From positions 1-43,731 of the forward strand of contig JAFUOR010000011.1 in assembly GCA_017481825.1 (NCBI GenBank): a stretch of 43,731 nt of DNA, given 5' to 3'. This DNA is from Clostridia bacterium. GTDB taxonomy: Bacteria; Bacillota; Clostridia; Christensenellales; Aristaeellaceae. A program made the translations under genes and the position numbers. Shown in pieces: positions 7,117 through 12,552 of the stretch (its first letter is position 1; every line of letters starts with the position of its first letter). The notes below the pieces were generated by a model, which was not told the origin of the DNA, ran no database searches, and was given only the letters and a program-made list of their open reading frames with translations.

Positions 7117-7950
7117 TCAGCCCGTACTCCCCAGAATCAGATTCACAGCCTTTTCGGCTTTGCCGGACGCGCTCACGATGAAGCGTTTGTCGCCTTTGAG
7201 AACCGTCAGCCAGTTCTGGATGTACGCCGTATTGTTGCGGAGGCTGTGGTCTGTTTCCAGTCCCACATAATTCACCAGCGCGGATGCCCCGATTTCCGCG
7301 ACCAATTCTTCCTTGCTGTAATCTTCTGTGCCGAAGAAGGAGGGACGGGTCAGCCGGTTCAGGCGGGAGGGATGACCCGTGCTGTGGGTCAGTTCGTGAA
7401 AGACTGTGCTGTAATACTCTGCGGTGCTGACAAACTGCTTGCGGATGGGGAGGACAACTTCATCAGTGGCGGGGCGGTAGAAAGCCCTGTCGCCTTCGCT
7501 GTGGGTAAGCGTTACACCTTCGCGGGAGAGGTAGTCATATATGATGTCCTGCGCAGTTGCCAGCGTGTCCGCGCCATCGGGGAGAACCGTTTCGGCGGTG
7601 TGCTTTGCGGTGATGCCTTCGCACTGGTCAATGTGAAATACATTGTAGTAGCGGAGAAACGGCACTTCCTTCTTTTCGCCGGTTTCTTCGTCTTCCTGCT
7701 CAATCCATTTCCAGAAGACAACCATCTGCGATTTAGCACCCTTCTTGACCCGTCCGCCCGCCTGCTGGCACTGCTTGAAGGTCAGATACTCGCCGGGGCG
7801 ACCCAAGAGCATCTGATTGAGGAGGCTATATGCCTTGCCGGTTGCGTGGCTGATGGCTTTGCCATTGGCGACCCAGGGCTTTTGCCAGGGGATGATGCCG
7901 TTTTCCATCTGGTCTATGATTCGGGCGGTGATTTCTGCGTAAATATCCAT
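7117..7950 (-). CDS. ArdC-like anti-restriction protein / zincin-like metallopeptidase
   Basis: 277 aa. The N-terminal part is the ArdC single-stranded-DNA-binding domain typical of plasmid primases and anti-restriction proteins (IIDQMENGIIPWQKPW, then GKAYSLLNQMLL, then YLTFKQ and VKKGAKSQMVVFWK). The C-terminal part is a zincin-like peptidase domain with HELTHSTGH (HExxH motif, about residue 187) and the downstream EELVAEIGAS glutamate. ArdC proteins are carried by conjugative elements and protect incoming DNA against host restriction. This is the best evidence that the element moves, or once moved, between cells. Its mRNA leader holds the hairpins at 7975-8067. Confidence 0.9.
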   Translation of the reverse strand: MDIYAEITARIIDQMENGIIPWQKPWVANGKAISHATGKAYSLLNQMLLGRPGEYLTFKQCQQAGGRVKKGAKSQMVVFWKWIEQEDEETGEKKEVPFLRYYNVFHIDQCEGITAKHTAETVLPDGADTLATAQDIIYDYLSREGVTLTHSEGDRAFYRPATDEVVLPIRKQFVSTAEYYSTVFHELTHSTGHPSRLNRLTRPSFFGTEDYSKEELVAEIGASALVNYVGLETDHSLRNNTAYIQNWLTVLKGDKRFIVSASGKAEKAVNLILGSTG

Positions 7951-7974
7951 TTTTCTTTGCTCCTTTGCTTGTCA

Positions 7975-8011
7975 GGGGAGCAAGGCTTGTGGTAGAATAT
8001 CCTTGCTCCCC
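7975..8011 (-). ncRNA. mRNA hairpin B with loop TCTACCACAA, before the ArdC-like gene
   Basis: On the minus strand an 11-bp perfect stem (GGGGAGCAAGG / CCTTGCTCCCC) encloses a 15-nt loop containing TCTACCACAA. The same decanucleotide is in the loop of hairpin A 30 nt upstream in the transcript. It ends 25 nt before the ArdC-like start codon. A cis-acting RNA element is the simplest reading. Confidence 0.6.
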
Positions 8012-8041
8012 GGTTTCTTCGCGGTTACTGTGGGGCATTCG

Positions 8042-8067
8042 CCGGAGTGTTGTGGTAGATACTCCGG
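8042..8067 (-). ncRNA. mRNA hairpin A with loop TCTACCACAA
   Basis: CCGGAGT / ACTCCGG stem with a 12-nt loop ATCTACCACAAC on the minus strand, directly after the stop codon of the Gp157-like gene. The stem differs from hairpin B while the loop is the same, as expected if the loop is what a protein or an RNA recognises. Its T-rich neighbour is on the other strand, so it is not a terminator for this operon. Confidence 0.6.
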
Positions 8068-8070
8068 TTT

Positions 8071-8355
8071 TTACTTTGCCAGTGCGACGGAGAACCGGCG
8101 GGTCGTGGTAGTCTTGCCGTATTCCTGCCAGACTTCGGGCAGATCCTTGCGCAGGGCGGTGGTGTCAATGCGAGTGCTGATCACGGGCTTCCAAGTGACC
8201 TTGTACTGTCCGGCGGTCAGGGTGTCCGCAGCGGCTTCGGTCATATGGGCTTTGATTTCCTCTTGGATGGCTTCAATCTCTGCGTTGAGGTCTTCCGCCA
8301 TCTTGCGGAGTTCGGTCAGTTCGTTCAACTTGCTGATGATTTCGTTGGTTGCCAT
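8071..8355 (-). CDS. Gp157-like phage/mobile-element protein
   Basis: 94 aa. The N-terminal half is a predicted coiled coil (LNELTELRKMAEDLNAEIEAIQEEIKAHM). The C-terminal half, YKVTWKPVISTRIDTTALRK...YGKTTTTRRFSVAL, matches the pattern of small phage and conjugative-element proteins that end in DTTALKK...TTTRRFSV (Gp157-like or relatives). Their biochemical role is poorly defined; Gp157 in streptococcal phages has been linked to phage resistance. First gene of the leftward operon, directly behind the consensus promoter at 8407-8435. Confidence 0.75.
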   Translation of the reverse strand: MATNEIISKLNELTELRKMAEDLNAEIEAIQEEIKAHMTEAAADTLTAGQYKVTWKPVISTRIDTTALRKDLPEVWQEYGKTTTTRRFSVALAK

Positions 8356-8406
8356 TTGGGTGTTCCTCCTTTTGTTGTGTGGGCGTGTGCCCTGATTACA
8401 TTAACT

Positions 8407-8435
8407 ATTATACTACGTTTCGCGTAGGATGTCAA
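8407..8435 (-). promoter_or_regulatory. Consensus promoter with an operator in its spacer (leftward operon)
   Basis: On the minus strand, TTGACA (8435-8430), exactly 17 nt, then TATAAT (8412-8407): a perfect sigma-A promoter. The spacer is almost filled by the palindrome CTACG-TTTCG-CGTAG (8413-8427). A related half-site pair, GTAG-ATTTT-CTAC, lies at 8446-8458. A repressor on this palindrome would block RNA polymerase; the divergent XRE gene at 8542 is the obvious candidate. Confidence 0.85.
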
Positions 8436-8488
8436 TACTCAAAACGTAGATTTTCTACTTTTTGCGAAATTTTCTTCCTTCACGTGTA

Positions 8489-8517
8489 TTGCTTTGATAC
8501 GCCATCCGTGCTATACT
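8489..8517 (+). promoter_or_regulatory. Promoter of the second XRE gene
   Basis: TTGCTT (8489-8494), 17 nt, TATACT (8512-8517), followed by a GGAAGG RBS and ATG 8542. Back to back with the leftward promoter, with the GTAG/CTAC half-sites between them. Confidence 0.7.
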
Positions 8518-8541
8518 CTTTGAGAAAGGAAGGTGAAACAG

Positions 8542-8751
8542 ATGATAAAGTTTCGCGTAAAAGTCCTGCTTGCGATGAATGATATGACCCAGAAACAACT
8601 GGCGGAAGTCACCGGCATTCGTCCTCCTACGGTTTCGGCTATTTGTACGGGGGCTATTAAAGAATTGCCCGTGAATGTGATAAATAAGATGTGTAAGGCA
8701 CTGAATTGTCAGCCGGGCGATCTGATGGAATACATCCCCGACCAGGAATAA
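8542..8751 (+). CDS. Small XRE-family HTH regulator (YozG/Cro type)
   Basis: 69 aa, consisting almost only of a helix-turn-helix: MTQKQLAEVTGIRPPTVSAICTGAIKELPVNVINKMCKALNCQPGDLMEYIP. This is the short single-domain form often found in phages and conjugative elements. ATG 8542 is preferred to GTG 8533, since GGAAGG lies 8 nt before the ATG. Its divergent position and the palindrome inside the opposite promoter make it the likely repressor of the ArdC/recombinase operon. Confidence 0.88.
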   Translation: MIKFRVKVLLAMNDMTQKQLAEVTGIRPPTVSAICTGAIKELPVNVINKMCKALNCQPGDLMEYIPDQE

Positions 8752-8762
8752 ACATAAACGCA

Positions 8763-8803
8763 AAAAAGCGGGGACAGCCCTGCCATCACGCAGAACTGTC
8801 CCC
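8763..8803 (-). terminator. Terminator of the minus-strand mini-gene operon
   Basis: GGGGACAG / CTGTCCCC stem (8770-8777, 8796-8803), followed on the minus strand by GC and six Ts. It ends the operon that runs 9521 to 8910 and also lies just behind the convergent XRE gene. Confidence 0.7.
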
Positions 8804-8909
8804 ATAGGTACTCCAGGCTGGGTTTCGGGACTTTTTTCTGGCGCGTCCGTCCGCCCGCCCCTGCCTGGTCTTCGCTCCCACTAAATCACTTTTTGATTTC
8901 AAAAGACGG

Positions 8910-9014
8910 TCATTTGAATATGTTTCGTAAGTGTTTGGCGAAGTCATCAATGACCGCTTTTGCTTTCTTGGCTGATTGCTTGTCAATCTCTATTTGAACC
9001 TTTCGGCTTGCCAT
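8910..9014 (-). CDS. Very small basic protein, 34 aa
   Basis: MASRKVQIEID, then a Lys/Ala-rich helix and FAKHLRNIFK. Last gene of the overlapping mini-operon that begins at 9521. Strongly basic; no domain recognised. The start has a GA-rich stretch (AGAAAGAG) upstream. Supported by operon continuity more than by its own features. Confidence 0.5.
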   Translation of the reverse strand: MASRKVQIEIDKQSAKKAKAVIDDFAKHLRNIFK

Positions 9015-9029
9015 CTCTTTCTGTATCTG

Positions 9030-9149
9030 CTATTGAACGATACCAGGGACTTCTTCGCGCACTTCCTGAGCTTCCCCCTTGGCGATGGCATCCGCATAAT
9101 CACAGAAATCCTCAATGTGCTGGTTGTGATAGGGATTGTCACTGGTCAT
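9030..9149 (-). CDS. Very small acidic protein, 39 aa
   Basis: MTSDNPYHNQHIEDFCDYAD, then AIAKGEAQEVREEVPGIVQ. Its ATG overlaps the last 11 nt of the upstream RHH gene in another frame, so it is translationally coupled. Acidic, one Cys, helical C-terminus. Function unknown. It is too short for most gene callers. Confidence 0.5.
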   Translation of the reverse strand: MTSDNPYHNQHIEDFCDYADAIAKGEAQEVREEVPGIVQ

Positions 9150-9348
9150 CGCGCCACGTACCCGCATCATACTGCGCTTGGCATTGGCGTAATCTTTGCT
9201 GACATTCATAGTCTTCCTCCTTTCTGCGCTTGGTTTCTGCTGTAAGCATCTGGCGTATTAAATGGGACAGGGTTGTGTTTTCTTCCCTGGCGAGGGACAT
9301 CAGGAGTTCCTTTTCCTCTGTGGGAAGGCGTAAGCCAATACGTGCCAT
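9139..9348 (-). CDS. Ribbon-helix-helix-like protein, second of the pair
   Basis: 69 aa. MARIGLRLPTEEKELLMSLAREENTTLSHLIRQML fits the beta-strand plus two-helix pattern of CopG/MetJ-type DNA-binding proteins. The tail is charged and Gln-rich (TKRRKEEDYECQQRLRQCQAQYDAG). The start codon overlaps the stop of the preceding RHH gene (TGATG). Possibly an antitoxin, partition or mobilisation-control protein; no toxin partner is recognised. Confidence 0.7.
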   Translation of the reverse strand: MARIGLRLPTEEKELLMSLAREENTTLSHLIRQMLTAETKRRKEEDYECQQRLRQCQAQYDAGTWRDDQ

Positions 9349-9521
9349 CAGAACTCCCCCTGTTTGTTCTCAATGCGAAACGTAATCCCGTATTGAGAAT
9401 TGCTGTTGATGTCGCGGATGAACCACCGCAAAAGTTGAGACATCGTAATATCATTCTTGTATGCGATTTCCGCAAATTTTCTTTTATCTTCATAAGGAAG
9501 ATTGATGATAATTTGAGACAT
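9348..9521 (-). CDS. Ribbon-helix-helix-like protein, first gene of the mini-operon
   Basis: 57 aa: MSQIIINLPYEDKRKFAEIAYKNDITMSQLLRWFIRDIN, again a short strand followed by two helices (RHH fold), then a short polar tail. AAAGGA lies 9 nt before ATG 9521; longer in-frame starts lack an RBS. It is the first of four coupled tiny genes reading left from the palindrome P3, opposite to the WYL gene. It could bind P3 and control both directions. Confidence 0.72.
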   Translation of the reverse strand: MSQIIINLPYEDKRKFAEIAYKNDITMSQLLRWFIRDINSNSQYGITFRIENKQGEF

Positions 9522-9594
9522 TTTCTCACATCCTTTCATAGGAATGTGAAAATTGTCTCTGAAAGATTGTTCAACGTTGTCCAACGCAGGATTT

Positions 9595-9654
9595 TTCTCC
9601 ACACGTTGATGCTCCATAATAGAAAAAGTATAAGGAACATCAACCTTTGGAGAA
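9595..9654 (+). promoter_or_regulatory. Palindromic promoter/operator P3
   Basis: 17-nt arms (9595-9611 and 9638-9654, 15 of 17 complementary), 26-nt spacing. The promoter TTGATG (9606-9611), 17 nt, TATAAG (9629-9634) lies at the same position within the palindrome as in P1. The arm sequences are swapped left to right compared with P1. P3 separates the leftward RHH operon from the rightward WYL regulator. Confidence 0.65.
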
Positions 9655-9689
9655 AACAGGAGAGACGGCAATGACGGGGTGGACGGGAC

Positions 9690-9728
9690 ATTCCAGCACA
9701 GTTCCAACAAAGTTCTAACCACATCCAA
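9690..9728 (-). repeat. Iteron cluster upstream of the WYL gene (inverse of 1818-1866)
   Basis: Read on the minus strand, GATGTGGTTAGAACTT is followed by GGAACT and GGAAT, each 11 nt apart. The first part matches GATGTTGGTTAGAACTT at 1841-1857 in 16 of 17 positions. The two iteron clusters therefore face each other across about 7.8 kb. Possible operator of the WYL regulator, or a replication or recombination-accessory site. Confidence 0.65.
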
Positions 9729-9775
9729 GAGAGTTTCAGGCTACTTCTTACAATCATTCAAGGGAGTTGTTATTC

Positions 9776-10762
9776 GTGCCGAAGGTAGCAGATAGCAAAC
9801 TGCGTCTGTTCCGCTTGATTAAATACTTTGAGCAAATGACAGACGATAATCACTTCGTCACCCGCAGAAATGTAGAAGACCATCTCAAAGTCGCGTGGAA
9901 CACCAGCGTAGACCGCAAGACCTTTGAGAGTGATTTGATGTGCCTGGAAACGCTGGGGTATGACATTGAGCATCCTGAAAACAGCCATCAGTATAAACTG
10001 GTCAATCGTCCTTTCGCATTCAGTGAGTTGAAGATGATTATTGACTGTCTGCTGTCCGCCCGCACGTTGGATGAAAAGACCACCCAACGCCTGATTACCA
10101 CCCTCAAAAAGGAATGTAGCAAGTACGAGGCTGAAACGCTGGACAGGCAAGTGATTGTCGCCAATCGGGTCAAGACCACAAACAAAGCGGTACATTATGC
10201 CCTGGATGAAATCCAGGTCGCCATCCAGTCAGACTGCCAAATCAGTTTCAAGTACTTTGACTATGATATGAAAAAGAAGCGCACTTACCGCAAGAATGGT
10301 GAAACTTATTACGTTAGCCCATTCGTGGTGGTGTACTCTGACGAGAACCATTATCTCCTGGCGTATGATGGCAAGAAGGTTCGTCCCTATCGTATTGACC
10401 GAATGGAAGATGTATGGTCTGAGCCGGAGAAGCCCAGGCAGGGGCAGGAGGTCTTTGACGAGAAGATAGACCTTGACCACTATCGCCAATACACCTTTGG
10501 TATGTATGATGGCAAGGTGGAAATGGTACGGATGAAGTTCTTTCATCGTATGATGAACACGGTCATTGATAAGTTTGGTGCTGATGTGGTGGTCTATCGC
10601 GTGGACGACGAACACTTTGAAATCACCGTCCCCGTTGCCATCAGTCCTCAATTCTGTGGATGGGTATTTGGTCTGGGGCGACAAGTGGAAATCCTGGAGC
10701 CTAAATCCGTCGTTAAAAAGATGAAGGATATGCTGAAAAACGTCGGCGAACTGTATCAATGA
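9776..10762 (+). CDS. WYL-domain transcriptional regulator
   Basis: 328 aa. The N-terminal winged HTH (about residues 5-75: KLRLFRLIKYFEQM...FVTRRNVEDHL...DRKTFESDLMCLETLGYDI) is followed by a middle segment and a WYL domain (about 145-225: QISFKYFDYD, YYVSPFVVVYSDENHYLLAYD, RPYRIDRMEDV) with its C-terminal extension. WYL proteins are ligand-responsive regulators often found in phage-defence islands and mobile elements. GTG 9776 is chosen because AGGGAG lies 9 nt before it. The gene is preceded by P3 and the inverted iterons, so it probably controls itself and other element promoters that carry those motifs. Confidence 0.92.
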   Translation: MPKVADSKLRLFRLIKYFEQMTDDNHFVTRRNVEDHLKVAWNTSVDRKTFESDLMCLETLGYDIEHPENSHQYKLVNRPFAFSELKMIIDCLLSARTLDEKTTQRLITTLKKECSKYEAETLDRQVIVANRVKTTNKAVHYALDEIQVAIQSDCQISFKYFDYDMKKKRTYRKNGETYYVSPFVVVYSDENHYLLAYDGKKVRPYRIDRMEDVWSEPEKPRQGQEVFDEKIDLDHYRQYTFGMYDGKVEMVRMKFFHRMMNTVIDKFGADVVVYRVDDEHFEITVPVAISPQFCGWVFGLGRQVEILEPKSVVKKMKDMLKNVGELYQ

Positions 10763-10859
10763 TAAGTTCCCCTTACCCTTACATAATTCGCCAAATCGTT
10801 GCCTTTTTGCTGTTGGTATGGTAAACTATCAATGTAGTTTCATAAGCATTCAGGCATCA

Positions 10860-10875
10860 GGTACGGTAGGCATTT
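10860..10875 (+). repeat. Candidate integrase arm-type repeat, right copy
   Basis: GGTACGGTAGGCATTT, the one-mismatch partner of 830-845, lying about 120 bp before the right att repeat in the otherwise featureless stretch 10763-10929. Confidence 0.45.
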
Positions 10876-10929
10876 TCGTCCAAAACTGTTCAACAAGCCT
10901 ACGGACAAAGACCCGCAAACCCTTGATAC

Positions 10930-10946
10930 AGCCCGCTTTGCGGGCT
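10930..10946. repeat. Short hairpin abutting the duplicated gap tail
   Basis: AGCCCG-CTTTG-CGGGCT; the gap-like sequence begins 2 nt later. It may mark the point where the gap fragment was captured by the element, or terminate the WYL transcript, although no T-run follows. Confidence 0.4.
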
Positions 10947-10947
10947 G

Positions 10948-11043
10948 GACACCTATCAGGTGCAGGTCGTGTCCTGGTACGACAACGAGAACAGCTACAC
11001 CTCTCAGATGGTTCGCACCATCAAGTACTTCGCTGAGCTGTAA
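10948..11043 (+). pseudogene. Duplicated 3' tail of gap (31 codons) at the right end of the element
   Basis: Encodes [16 protein letters not shown]...FAEL and stop, identical in protein to the last 31 residues of the intact copy. The first 48 nt differ at five bases from 627-674, all synonymous (TAT/TAC, GTG/GTT, AGC/TCT); the last 48 nt are identical. The divergent part must be carried by the element itself (its attP arm) and looks as if it was taken from the gap gene of another strain or species. Confidence 0.85.
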
Positions 11044-11069
11044 TTCAGTAGAATCAAGGCTTTGCGAGG
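10996..11069. repeat. attR: right 74-bp direct repeat
   Basis: Exact copy of 675-748. It bounds the element on the right. Directly after it lies the 5' part of a second integrase gene arranged exactly as the intact one follows attL, so the site at 11046-11066 may also be the left end of an older, decayed element. Confidence 0.9.
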
Positions 11070-11137
11070 GCTGAGGCAACAACATCATCACTCCTGAGTG
11101 GTGAAAATGTTGATTGACTGCCATAGTCTCAATCGCT

Positions 11138-11176
11138 CCACTTTCTCTTGGAAACAGGAGAAAGTGGGGTTTTTTT
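11138..11176 (+). terminator. Terminator in front of the integrase remnant
   Basis: CCACTTTCTC / GAGAAAGTGG (10-bp perfect stem, 10-nt loop) followed by GG and seven Ts. Same place relative to att and integrase start as the hairpin at 847-889, but with a different stem sequence. Confidence 0.8.
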
Positions 11177-11547
11177 GTGTTTTTGAAGCATGCTATCAAG
11201 GAGTATGAATTTGACTGTAAAGCAAGGAAATTGGGTGTAAATACTATTCAAGGCTACATGCGAATGCTTCGCTACCTGATGGACTACCTGGATAAGGAAT
11301 ATGACATCACTCAAATTGAAGATGTGAAACCATTCCACATCAAGCACTTCCTCCTGCTCAAACAGGAAGAGGGTAAGAAACCTCAATATATCAATGACCT
11401 TTTGAAAGTGTACAAAACATTCTTTCGCTACCTGGAAGAGGAAGAATACCTGGATAAGGCTCCAACAGCAAAAATCCACAATGTAAAACAGCCCAAAGTC
11501 CTAATTCGCACCTTTTCTGAGGATGAAATACGCAGGATGCTCAATTA
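11177..11547 (+). pseudogene. Tyrosine integrase remnant, 5' part only
   Basis: From GTG 11177 about 123 codons align with the N-terminal half of the intact integrase: AIKEYEFDCKARKLG, IEDVKPFHIKHFLLL, KKPQYINDLLKVYKTFFRYL and RTFSEDEIRRMLN. The reading breaks off after LNY, before any catalytic residue, at the junction with an IS3-type transposase fragment. The moderate protein similarity to the intact copy shows a different element of the same family that used the same gap site. The downstream 40 codons in this frame are not integrase. Confidence 0.9.
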
Positions 11548-11792
11548 TTGTACGACAACGCAATGGCTGAAAACTTCTTCTCCATCCTCAAGGTTGAATG
11601 TCTCTACAGGCATAAACCTGCTTCATTCCGTGAAACAAACGATCTGATCGACCATTACATCTTTTTCTATAACCACGAGCGCATTCAGCAAAAAACTGGC
11701 GTGCTTCCGCTCTCGCTTCGGCACGCCAGTTAATCTCTCTTTCCTACATCCGGGCTTTTTTGTGCAGTCCGTACATTCTGGGGCGGTTCACA
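11548..11792 (+). mobile_element. IS3-family (IS150 group) 3' remnant
   Basis: 11548-11733 encodes the C-terminal 61 residues of an IS3-family OrfB transposase: YDNAMAENFFSILKVECLYR, then the end of the DDE domain with ...YIFFYNHERIQQKTGVLPLSLR. The DDE glutamate lies in the E of 'ILKVE' or nearby. A hairpin (CTGGCGTGC / GCACGCCAG) overlaps its end. The sequence near 11775-11792 (CTGGGGCGGTTCACA) resembles the outer end of IS150-type terminal repeats, so the IS probably ended there. Its left part is missing and the IS junction truncates the integrase. Confidence 0.75.
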
Positions 11793-11821
11793 GCCTATCC
11801 TGTCGAGGGCATTTTACATAT

Positions 11822-12292
11822 TTAACTTTCCTTCTCCAACTCCGCGACCTTTGCCCGGAGCTCACCCAGATGCTTGCTTTCTTCCCGCACGATGGACATA
11901 AATGTCTCCCGCACGTCCGCATCATCGCATTTGCGGGCGAATTCCGCATAGATCTTGACCGCATCGGCCTCGCTGTCCGCCGCGTAGCGGTACAGCCCCA
12001 GCAACGTCGTCAGAGCCTTCTCGCGATGCATTTCCATCACGCCGCCGGTGAAGAGCACCTCCGCTGCCATGGAGGAAATCAGCATGCGTTCTTCCTGAGG
12101 ATCAACCGTGTGCCCGGTCTGCATTGCACGGAAACGGCACAGATGATCATTTTCGTCCTTCAATATTTCCCGGATGCCCTGCTGCACGCGGGGATCATCC
12201 GCCAGCATCAGCGCACGCTCATAGACACGTATCGCGCGGCGTTCCATTTCTACCGCCACGCACAGTGCCTGATTTTCATTTCTCACAATCAT
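11822..12292 (-). CDS. Ferritin-like (rubrerythrin-type) protein
   Basis: 156 aa, all helical, with the four-helix-bundle iron-ligand pattern of rubrerythrins and related ferritin-like proteins: AVEMERRAIRVYERAL (E, ExxR), LKDENDHLCRF (ExxxH in the second helix), then DSEADAVKIYAEFARKC and IVREESKHLGEL (E, ExxH in the fourth helix). No rubredoxin domain, so not a full rubrerythrin. Probably protects an anaerobe against peroxide or stores iron. ATG 12292 follows GGGGTGTGGAGA. The DnaA-box cluster 12336-12428 lies directly in its upstream region. Confidence 0.75.
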   Translation of the reverse strand: MIVRNENQALCVAVEMERRAIRVYERALMLADDPRVQQGIREILKDENDHLCRFRAMQTGHTVDPQEERMLISSMAAEVLFTGGVMEMHREKALTTLLGLYRYAADSEADAVKIYAEFARKCDDADVRETFMSIVREESKHLGELRAKVAELEKES

Positions 12293-12335
12293 TCTCCACA
12301 CCCCTTCCACAGCTTATCCCCTGATATCCACCGGA

Positions 12336-12428
12336 TTATCCACAGTTATCCACAGACTTATCCACAATATCAACAGGCATATTTGATGTCACGTGGAATT
12401 GTCCACAATATCCACAGACTTATCCACA
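12336..12428 (+). promoter_or_regulatory. DnaA-box cluster (six boxes in 93 bp)
   Basis: Perfect TTATCCACA at 12336, 12346, 12358 and 12420; one-mismatch boxes TTGTCCACA at 12399 and ATATCCACA at 12408. All point the same way and form two triplets (spacing 10/12 and 9/12 nt) 33 nt apart, i.e. a duplicated module. This is denser than the boxes upstream of dnaN. It may be a second DnaA-binding locus (a titration or regulatory site) or one half of a split origin. It lies in the intergenic region between the ferritin-like and DUF1858 genes. Confidence 0.85.
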
Positions 12429-12473
12429 TGTTATGTTGACGACTTTAAAATCATCTAAAAACCGCTTCAACAT

Positions 12474-12494
12474 CAGTAATATCAAGGCTTTGCG
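12474..12494 (+). repeat. Third att-like core site
   Basis: CAGTAATATC followed by AAGGCTTTGCG: 19 of 21 positions match 725-745 and 11046-11066, the post-stop part of the att repeats. No gap sequence precedes it. It could be the right end of the older element whose integrase remnant begins at 11177, or a secondary attachment site. Confidence 0.55.
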
Positions 12495-12509
12495 GACTTT
12501 TACAAAGAA

Positions 12510-12547
12510 GGCTTCCTTCCGTGATACGCAGGAAGGAAGCCTTTTTT
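12510..12547. terminator. Strong terminator hairpin after the DUF1858 gene
   Basis: 11-bp perfect stem GGCTTCCTTCC / GGAAGGAAGCC (12510-12520, 12531-12541) followed by six Ts on the plus strand and by TTCTTT on the minus strand. It lies directly after the stop of the minus-strand gene at 12553, so it probably ends that gene and isolates the DnaA-box region. Confidence 0.8.
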
Positions 12548-12552
12548 GTGGA

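Noticed and set aside
11822-12292. Full rubrerythrin
   Set aside because: No rubredoxin-type CxxC pair is present at either end, so only a ferritin-like domain protein is claimed.
12388-12397. CACGTG core within the DnaA cluster as a fourth parS
   Set aside because: Only the central six bases and one flanking T fit; the outer parts of the 16-bp palindrome do not match.
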